Origin: Rhodospirillaceae bacterium
Lineage (GTDB): Bacteria; Pseudomonadota; Alphaproteobacteria; UBA8366; GCA-2717185
Reading direction: 5' to 3'
Assembly (NCBI GenBank): GCA_002717185.1
Contig: PBDC01000034.1
Location: forward strand, 22,597-32,345
DNA length: 9,749 nt
Of this stretch, positions 1 to 5,372 are shown piece after piece. The notes beneath the pieces were generated by a model. The model was not told the origin of the DNA. It made no database searches and worked only from the letters and a program-made list of their open reading frames with translations. The position numbers and the translations under genes are program-made. Positions within the stretch are counted from its first letter, which is position 1, and each line of letters opens with the position of its first letter.

Positions 1-1053
1 GGTGAATCCGACCTTGTCACGCCAGAAGCGCCGCGTCGTGCCCTAATCGACTCCCTGGAGAGCGGCAGGACCTTCTATCAGGCACAAAACGGCGTCCCTG
101 CGCTGCGGGGAACCATCGCCACATACGATACACGGCTGCACGAAAAACCCATCGCAATGGATCGCATCACGGTAACCGCCTCGGGCATGACGGCCCTGCA
201 TGTCGCCTTACAGACGATCGTAGATGCCGGCGAAAACATCGTGCTGGTGACACCGATCTGGCCGAACGCGCCAGCCGCCATACAAATCATGGGTGCAGAG
301 CCGCGCCGCGTCAGTCTACTGAGCCAACCAAACGGTGCATGGAAACTCGATCTCGACCAACTATTCCACGCCTGCGACCACAAGACTCGGGGGATCTTCG
401 TCAACTCGCCGAACAACCCAACGGGTTGGATGTGCCACCGCGATGAACAACAGGCGATCCTAGAATTCGCGCGGGAGCGCGGAATCTGGATCCTCGCCGA
501 CGAGGTCTATCACCGCATTACCTATGACAGGCAGACAGCACCCTCCTTTCTCGATCTGGCCGAACCGGATGATCCAGTTCTCGTCATCAACAGCTTTTCC
601 AAGAGCTGGGCGATGACAGGTTGGCGCCTTGGCTGGCTGACCGCGCCGCCCGCAATATACGAAACGCTTGGCCTGATGGTGCAATACACCAACAGCAATT
701 CGCCAGAATTTATTCAGGACGCGGGCATTGCCGCAATCGAACAATGCGAGGATTTTGTCAAACTGTTCCGCGACTATTGCGCCGCTGGGCGCGAAATTGT
801 CGGCGAAGTTCTAGGTGGCGCGACCCGTATCCGGTATACGCAGCCAGAAGCTGCCTTCTACGCCTTTCTGGAGGTAGAAGGGGATCGCGACAGCATGGCG
901 CTCGCAGAGCGTCTCGTTTGCGAGGCCAAGGTCGGCGTGGCACCCGGCATGGCGTTCGGTGAAGAGAGCGAAGGTTGGCTTCGCCTGTGCTTTGCACAGG
1001 ACCCAAATTTGCTGCGCACCGGGCTGGAACGAATGGCAGAGACGCTTCGCTAA
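1..1053 (+). CDS. Class I/II PLP-dependent aminotransferase (5' end outside window)
   Basis: The reading frame is open from base 1, so the gene begins upstream; 350 residues are visible and roughly 35-45 N-terminal residues are probably missing compared with the usual 380-400. ATG codons at 157 and later are internal. Fold-type I hallmarks are in order (numbered from base 1): a Y-x-x-x-x-G-x-P-x-LR segment near residues 26-36, the NSPNNPTGW cofactor loop at 135-143, Asp167 and Tyr170 (ADEVY) expected to contact the pyridinium nitrogen and O3', Lys201 in SFSKSWAMTGWRLGW as the Schiff-base lysine, and Arg328 (WLRLCFA) expected to bind the substrate alpha-carboxylate. It should transfer an amino group from an amino acid to a 2-oxo acid in the cytoplasm. 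Substrate specificity cannot be read. It ends 69 bases before the FAH-family gene, so co-transcription is plausible but not proven. Confidence 0.93.
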   Translation, partial: GESDLVTPEAPRRALIDSLESGRTFYQAQNGVPALRGTIATYDTRLHEKPIAMDRITVTASGMTALHVALQTIVDAGENIVLVTPIWPNAPAAIQIMGAEPRRVSLLSQPNGAWKLDLDQLFHACDHKTRGIFVNSPNNPTGWMCHRDEQQAILEFARERGIWILADEVYHRITYDRQTAPSFLDLAEPDDPVLVINSFSKSWAMTGWRLGWLTAPPAIYETLGLMVQYTNSNSPEFIQDAGIAAIEQCEDFVKLFRDYCAAGREIVGEVLGGATRIRYTQPEAAFYAFLEVEGDRDSMALAERLVCEAKVGVAPGMAFGEESEGWLRLCFAQDPNLLRTGLERMAETLR

Positions 1054-1122
1054 AATTCAAGATGATGCGCCACGGACCTTGGCGTAGTATGCCGCAAATG
1101 CAAAATTAGAGAGGACCATTCG

Positions 1123-1968
1123 ATGAAACTTTTGCGCTACGGGCCCGCCGGTGCCGAGAAGCCGGGCATGTTAGACAGCGACGGCTCCATCCGCGACCTA
1201 TCGGGAGTGGTCGGCGACATTTCGGGTGACATGGTCACGCCGGAGGGCCTTGACAACTTGCGTGCGGTCAGCCCGGCGTCACTGCCAAAGGTCGATGGCA
1301 ACCCTCGTATAGGCCCCTGCGTTGGCGACATCGGCAAGTTCATGTGCATCGGTCTGAACTATTCCGACCACGCGGCGGAGACCGGCGGAGAAGTTCCCTC
1401 CGAACCAATCCTATTCATGAAAGCGAACAGCGCGATATCCGGTCCGAATGACGATGTCATAATCCCGCGAAAATCAAAGCAGACCGACTGGGAGGTCGAA
1501 CTCGGCTTCGTCATCGGAAAGCCAGGGAAGTACATATCCGAGGCCCACGCAATGAGCCATGTCGCCGGCTATTGCGTGGTCAACGACGTCTCCGAGCGCG
1601 ATTTTCAGATCCGCAAACAAGGGCAATGGACCAAAGGCAAGAGTTGCGACACATTCGGACCAGTAGGCCCCTGGTTGGTCACCGCGGACGAGGTCGAAGA
1701 TCCGCAGGCACTCGCCCTTTGGACCGAGGTCAACGGTCACCGTTACCAAGACGGCAATACCGACACAATGGTGTACGGCGTACAATATTTGGTAAGTTAT
1801 CTCAGTAAATTCATGACACTACAAGCCGGCGACCTGGTAGCAACAGGCACGCCACCGGGCGTCGGCATGGGCCAAAACCCTCGGGTCTTTTTGAAACCGG
1901 GTGATGTCATGCGGCTGGGCATCGAAGGTCTAGGCGAGCAGAAACAAAATCTAGTCGCCGACCACTGA
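1123..1968 (+). CDS. Fumarylacetoacetate hydrolase (FAH) family protein
   Basis: A 281-residue protein, the usual length for the bacterial FAH/FAHD1-like group with a short N-terminal domain (about 1-65) and a C-terminal catalytic domain (about 70-278). The start is supported by GAGAGG at 1109-1114, eight bases before the ATG. Visible motifs: GLNYSDHAAE with His83 and Glu86 in the position of the FAHD1 catalytic dyad, the divalent-metal ligands Glu124 and Glu126 (WEVELGFVIG) and Asp155 (NDVSERDFQ), Lys173 (TKGKSCDTFGP), and the ATGTPPGVG turn at 240-248. Family members cleave or hydrolyse 2,4-dioxo acids (fumarylpyruvate, acylpyruvates, oxaloacetate decarboxylation) with Mg2+ or Mn2+. Sequence style also resembles the 2,4-diketo-3-deoxy-rhamnonate/fuconate hydrolases, but no sugar-acid genes are nearby. 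The label ureidoglycolate lyase, often seen on this family, is not supported here. It leads a tight group with the two following genes. Confidence 0.93.
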   Translation: MKLLRYGPAGAEKPGMLDSDGSIRDLSGVVGDISGDMVTPEGLDNLRAVSPASLPKVDGNPRIGPCVGDIGKFMCIGLNYSDHAAETGGEVPSEPILFMKANSAISGPNDDVIIPRKSKQTDWEVELGFVIGKPGKYISEAHAMSHVAGYCVVNDVSERDFQIRKQGQWTKGKSCDTFGPVGPWLVTADEVEDPQALALWTEVNGHRYQDGNTDTMVYGVQYLVSYLSKFMTLQAGDLVATGTPPGVGMGQNPRVFLKPGDVMRLGIEGLGEQKQNLVADH

Positions 1969-1971
1969 CCC

Positions 1972-1976
1972 AAGGG
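1972..1976 (+). promoter_or_regulatory. Ribosome binding site deciding the DUF455 start
   Basis: AAGGG lies five bases before the ATG at 1982. A GTG at 1976 is in the same frame, but it overlaps this Shine-Dalgarno sequence, so the ATG is the better start. The site lies just after the stop codon of the FAH-family gene, consistent with re-initiation by ribosomes finishing that gene. Confidence 0.55.
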
Positions 1977-1981
1977 TGGTC

Positions 1982-2770
1982 ATGTACCTGACGCAGTCAG
2001 CCTGCACAATTCTGCAAACCGCCCTTCCCTCGGCAAAAGCGGCGCTCTCGGGCGAAATCGCGGCGGCCTGGCGTAATGGCGCGATCACGAAAATCGGTGA
2101 TAGCCGCCCGCCAATGCGTCCCATGCGACCGGCAAAACCTGTCCTGCTGCCCCCTCAGCAGATGCAGCGGCGGCGCGGCGGCGCTGGAGGGGCCGCTCTG
2201 CTGCATGCGATCGCCCACATCGAGTTCAACGCAATCGATCTCGCCTGGGATATGATCGCTCGCTTTGCGGATCCGGCACTACCGCGCGCCTTCTACGATG
2301 ACTGGGTTCGGGTCGGCGACGAGGAAGCAAAGCATTTCCGAATGCTGTCAAAACGAATGGAAGCGTTCGGCCTGCGCTATGGTGACTTTCCCGCGCATGA
2401 CGGGCTATGGCAAGCGGCGCAGGAAACAGCAGACGATGTTCTGTCCCGTCTGGCAATCGCACCGCTCGTACTCGAGGCACGCGGTCTAGACGTAACTCCG
2501 GCTATTATAGATCGTCTTACGCAGGCTGGTGATAGCGAGAGCGTCGCCATCCTGAGCATAATCCTAGAAGAAGAAGTCGGTCATGTTTCAATAGGCCGGC
2601 GTTGGTTCACGCACATCGCAACCTCACGTGGACAGAATCCTTTGACAATATTTCAAACACTTGTACGCAAGCACTATCGGGGACGGCTGAAGCCACCATT
2701 CAACAAATTAAGCCGCGATGCGGCTGGCTTTCATGCCGACTGGTACGAACCGCTTGTCGCGCAAGGCTGA
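1982..2770 (+). CDS. DUF455 family ferritin-like (putative diiron) protein
   Basis: 262 residues from ATG 1982 (264 from GTG 1976), typical of DUF455 (PF04305). Numbered from ATG: a Pro/Arg-rich N-terminal stretch (about 42-66, with PxxPxRPAKP) precedes a four-helix ferritin-like core. Likely metal ligands are spread as in ferritin-like carboxylate proteins: Glu81 in LLHAIAHIEFNAIDLAWD, Glu115-x-x-His118 in DEEAKHF, Glu165 in LEARGLDVTP, and Glu198-x-x-His201 in EEEVGHVSIG. The two ExxH pairs are what I rely on. The family has no firmly established reaction that I know of; it is only distantly like other ferritin-superfamily oxygenases. No signal peptide, so cytoplasmic. It begins 13 bases after the FAH-family gene and ends 11 bases before the Rid gene, suggesting a shared transcript and possibly a shared pathway, but this is inference. 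Confidence 0.88.
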   Translation: MYLTQSACTILQTALPSAKAALSGEIAAAWRNGAITKIGDSRPPMRPMRPAKPVLLPPQQMQRRRGGAGGAALLHAIAHIEFNAIDLAWDMIARFADPALPRAFYDDWVRVGDEEAKHFRMLSKRMEAFGLRYGDFPAHDGLWQAAQETADDVLSRLAIAPLVLEARGLDVTPAIIDRLTQAGDSESVAILSIILEEEVGHVSIGRRWFTHIATSRGQNPLTIFQTLVRKHYRGRLKPPFNKLSRDAAGFHADWYEPLVAQG

Positions 2771-2775
2771 AGGAA
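2770..2775 (+). promoter_or_regulatory. Ribosome binding site deciding the Rid start
   Basis: AAGGAA overlaps the last base of the DUF455 stop codon and sits six bases before the ATG at 2782. The frame stays open upstream to about 2602, inside DUF455, but that extension has no family similarity, so this site fixes the start and points to translational coupling. Confidence 0.6.
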
Positions 2776-2781
2776 ACAATA

Positions 2782-3171
2782 ATGCTAAAAACATACAATC
2801 CCGCCGCGATTTCATCCTCGCGTTCAAACTACAGCCACGCGGTGGAAGTACCGCCAAACGCCCGTACTCTATACATTTCTGGGCAGGTGCCCGTAGCCTT
2901 GGACGGAACCACACCCGAGGGAATAGAAGAACAGGTCGCTCTAGCCTTCAAAAACCTACAAACGGTTTTAGTTGAAGCCAGCATGAGCCTGACCGACGTG
3001 GTCCGCGTGAATGTCTACCTAACCGACGAAACCTACTTTCCCGCCTTTCGGGATCACCGCAACCGACTTTTCAAAGATCACAAGGCAGCATCAACAGCTG
3101 TCGCGATCGCGGCATTAGCCCATCCGCAGTTCAAGGTCGAGATCGAAGCGGTGGCCGCAAAAGTAGTCTAA
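2782..3171 (+). CDS. Rid/YjgF/YER057c/UK114 family protein
   Basis: 129 residues, the standard size for this trimeric, chorismate-mutase-like fold. Recognisable blocks: YSHAVEVPPNARTLYISGQVP (about 17-37), EEQVALAFKNLQTVLVEA (49-66), DVVRVNVYLTD (72-82) and HPQFKVEIEAVA (114-125). Archetypal RidA hydrolyses reactive enamines/imines such as 2-aminoacrylate released by PLP enzymes, which would fit a neighbouring aminotransferase. However, the invariant arginine of classical RidA (PARS motif, Arg105 in E. coli) is not there: the corresponding segment reads HKAASTAVAI at 100-109, with Lys101 in the place where RPAST-type members carry Arg. It is therefore more likely one of the non-RidA Rid subgroups, whose activities are poorly defined. 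Last gene of the close-packed trio; a 278-base gap follows. Confidence 0.9.
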   Translation: MLKTYNPAAISSSRSNYSHAVEVPPNARTLYISGQVPVALDGTTPEGIEEQVALAFKNLQTVLVEASMSLTDVVRVNVYLTDETYFPAFRDHRNRLFKDHKAASTAVAIAALAHPQFKVEIEAVAAKVV

Positions 3172-3449
3172 CCATCTTAATAATTGCTCTCTCCTTCCCG
3201 ACATACCCCAGCACTATCAAATTGACATCGCAATTCGATCCTAGGGTTGAATTTTACAATCTACCAAAATTGATATTTCTTATAGTCGAAGTCGGCGATA
3301 AATAAACCAAGCAGGCCGACGGTAATACCCGGACACATGCTCCGATCGTTTTTTCCGGCAAGCTAACCGCGAACAGCACGATTTGCTTGATAAGGTCGCG
3401 TACGGTCAAATCGGTACACATTACCCCTGATCAACATAAGGTAACCCCC
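3172..3449 (+). other. AT-rich intergenic region before the crotonase gene
   Basis: No coding sequence is convincing in this 278-base stretch, which is visibly richer in A and T than the flanking genes. It contains a perfect 6-bp inverted repeat (GTCGGC at 3291-3296 and GCCGAC at 3315-3320, 18-base loop) and a small 4-bp hairpin (CGGA 3330-3333 / TCCG 3341-3344) followed by six T at 3349-3354, which is too weak to call a terminator. TTGAAT (3247-3252) and TGATAT (3271-3276), 18 bases apart, could form a sigma70-like promoter for the crotonase gene, with low confidence. The region probably ends the upstream operon and starts a new transcript. Confidence 0.5.
3438..3441 (+). promoter_or_regulatory. 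Ribosome binding site deciding the crotonase start
   Basis: AAGG lies eight bases before the ATG at 3450. The same frame is open from an ATG at 3387, but the 21 added residues are not part of the crotonase fold and no Shine-Dalgarno sequence precedes that ATG, so 3450 is preferred. Confidence 0.5.
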
Positions 3450-4181
3450 ATGACCGATGCGCCCGTCCTTCTCAGCGAAGACATCGATACGATCCGTGTT
3501 CTCACCCTTAACCGACCAAAGGCGCTCAATGCGCTCAATTCGAAACTGGTCCAAGCCATTGTGGATGCAGTCGACGCGGCCCATACTGACGATAGAGTAT
3601 CGGGGATCATCCTCGCGGGAAACGAACGGGCCTTCTCAGCCGGAGCTGATTTGAAAGAGGCTCAATCGCGCCGAGGCGACGATGCGCAAGCAGCGCGTTC
3701 GCATTCGGAATTTGGCAGTCAGCTCTACCTGCTCGGCAAAAGGACCGACAAACCATTAATCGCCGCCGTACGCGGCTATGTTTTAGGGGGCGGCTGTAAC
3801 CTTGCGATCTCATGCGACCTAGTGATCGCGGGCGAAAATGCGGTGCTGGGCTATCCCGAATTGAAACGCGGACTAGCAGCGACCGCCGTGACACCGGGCC
3901 TGGTCCATCGGATTGGCCCCAAAGTCGCGTTCGAGATGCTAGCCATCGCGGAAAATATCAGCGCACAACGAGCCTATGAACTAGGCATGATTAACAAGGT
4001 CGTGCCGGATGATACTGTCATCGACAGCGCTCTGGAGATGGCGCGCGCCCTAGCTGCTTACGACCTAACGGCCGTTCGCACCACAAAACGTGTTTTTCTG
4101 CAGTCCACGGAACTGTCGCTATCGCAGTCGCTCGACGCGGCGCGAGAAGCGGCACTGCTCAGCCGGACGTTGCGGGACTAA
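3450..4181 (+). CDS. Enoyl-CoA hydratase/isomerase (crotonase) family protein
   Basis: 243 residues, slightly shorter than the usual 255-260. N-terminal beta strands ([14 protein letters not shown], 17-30) carry the CoA-binding signature; [12 protein letters not shown] (59-70) and the GYVLGGG turn (109-115) form the oxyanion hole that stabilises the thioester enolate; a C-terminal helix region with RA-x-ELG-x-INKVVP (174-186) is typical. Of the two catalytic glutamates in mitochondrial enoyl-CoA hydratase (Glu144 and Glu164), the second is kept as Glu137 in YPELKRG, but the first is Asn117 in [12 protein letters not shown] standard 2-enoyl-CoA hydration is therefore doubtful; isomerase, dehalogenase-like, hydrolase or other crotonase chemistry is possible. 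The acyl group is unknown. It appears to be transcribed alone after the AT-rich gap, and its TAA overlaps the prfB stop on the other strand. Confidence 0.92.
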   Translation: MTDAPVLLSEDIDTIRVLTLNRPKALNALNSKLVQAIVDAVDAAHTDDRVSGIILAGNERAFSAGADLKEAQSRRGDDAQAARSHSEFGSQLYLLGKRTDKPLIAAVRGYVLGGGCNLAISCDLVIAGENAVLGYPELKRGLAATAVTPGLVHRIGPKVAFEMLAIAENISAQRAYELGMINKVVPDDTVIDSALEMARALAAYDLTAVRTTKRVFLQSTELSLSQSLDAAREAALLSRTLRD

Positions 4182-5300
4182 TCGCTCTTCTCTTTCCGCG
4201 TTCGCCCCGCTCGAGCGGCAAGCGCCGCTTCCAGAAATGAATCGAGATCACCATCGAGCACACTCTGTGCGTTGCTCGTTTCCTCGCTGGTGCGCAAGTC
4301 CTTAACCATCTGGTAAGGGTGCAGCACGTAAGAGCGGATCTGGTGGCCCCAGCCTATGTCAGACTTCGCCTCGTGCTCAGCCCTGGCTTCCTCCTCCCGC
4401 CGTTTTAACTCACGTTCATAAAGTCGAGCCTTGAGCATCTTCATCGCGCTGGCACGGTTCTTATGTTGCGATCGATCGTTCTGACATTGCACGACGATCC
4501 CGGTCGGTTCATGCGTAATGCGAACAGCACTGTCGGTCCGGTTTACGTGCTGGCCGCCGGCACCTGAGGCGCGGTAAGTATCGATTCGCAAATCCCTGTC
4601 TTGAATATCAACTTCGATGGCATCATCCACCACCGGGTAAACATCGATCGACGCGAAGCTGGTATGCCTGCGGGATGCGGAGTCATAGGGCGAAATGCGC
4701 ACAAGACGATGCACACCGGCTTCCGTCTTGAGCCAGCCATAGGCGTTGTCGCCTACGATCCGTATGGTCGCTGATTTCAAGCCCGCTTCTTCTCCCTGGG
4801 ACTCTTCCATAAGCTCTACCTTGCAGCCGTGTTGCTCAGACCAGCGCGTGTACATACGCAACAGCATTTCGGCCCAGTCCTGGGACTCGGTGCCGCCTGC
4901 ACCCGCGTGAACTTCGAGGTAGCTGTCGTTCGCGTCAGCCTCGCCGGATAGCAGGCTTTCAAGCTCTTTTTTAGCACTCCTATCTTTAAGAGCCAGCAAG
5001 GCACCTTCCGCTTCGACCAATACATCGCCGTCGTCTTCGGCTTCTGCGAGCGCAATCATCTCGGCCTGATCGGTCAGTTCCTGCTCGATTGACTCGATAC
5101 CTGTGATCGCGCTTTCTAGGCGGTTACGTTCCCGCATGACGGATTGCGCGGCGTCAGAGTCGTTCCAGAAGTCTGGCGCTTCCGTATAGGCGTTCAGTTC
5201 CTCAAGTCTCAAGCGGGCTGCATCAAAGTCAAAGAGACCTCCTTAGCAGTTCCAATGACTGCTCGATTTCATCCACTACAGCCTGGATTTCCGCCCGCAT
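4178..5300 (-). CDS. prfB: Peptide chain release factor 2, with programmed +1 frameshift
   Basis: RF2 recognises UGA and UAA in the ribosomal A site and triggers peptidyl-tRNA hydrolysis. The gene starts at ATG 5300 and reads 23 codons ([20 protein letters not shown]…) to an in-frame TGA at 5231-5229; a +1 shift on CTT then reads GAC at 5230 and continues for 350 codons to TAG at 4180-4178. The product is 373 residues, normal for RF2. Read without the shift, a frame from TTG 5212 gives only 344 residues and drops the true N terminus. Motifs on the full protein: SPY at 203-205 (the E. coli stop-codon-reading SPF position), the GGQ catalytic loop at 248-250 within [11 protein letters not shown]; Ala244 stands where E. 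coli K-12 has Thr246. The stop codon is TAG, which RF2 itself does not read. It lies 72 bases after mrcA on the same strand; GGGGGA about six bases before ATG is the likely Shine-Dalgarno sequence. Confidence 0.97.
5228..5244 (-). promoter_or_regulatory. prfB +1 programmed frameshift site (autoregulatory)
   Basis: On the minus strand the bases read A-AGG-AGG-TCT-CTT-TGA-C. The internal Shine-Dalgarno-like AAGGAGG, a single-codon spacer, the slippery CTT codon, and TGA followed by C match the E. coli RF2 site (AGG-GGG-TAT-CTT-TGA-C) element for element. When RF2 is scarce the ribosome pauses at the UGA, slips forward one base and makes full RF2; when RF2 is plentiful the ribosome terminates after 23 residues. 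The assignment rests on direct sequence match plus the well-known mechanism. Confidence 0.95.
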
Positions 5301-5372
5301 TTTTTATCCCCCGACAATCATGTGACACCTGCCATTTAGAAAATTCACGTGACGAACGCAAGTAGCGGTCGG

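Noticed and set aside
2602..2781. Upstream in-frame extension of the Rid gene from an ATG at 2602
   Set aside because: It lies wholly inside the DUF455 gene in another frame, resembles nothing, and AAGGAA sits correctly before ATG 2782.
3330..3354. Rho-independent terminator after the Rid gene
   Set aside because: The stem is only four base pairs, four bases separate it from the T-run, and it lies about 160 bases after the stop codon.
3387..3449. Earlier in-frame start of the crotonase gene
   Set aside because: It adds 21 residues outside the fold and has no ribosome binding site, while 3450 has AAGG at a good distance.
5212..5300. prfB as a pseudogene with a disabling frameshift
   Set aside because: The stop and shift are the conserved RF2 autoregulatory site, with all elements intact.
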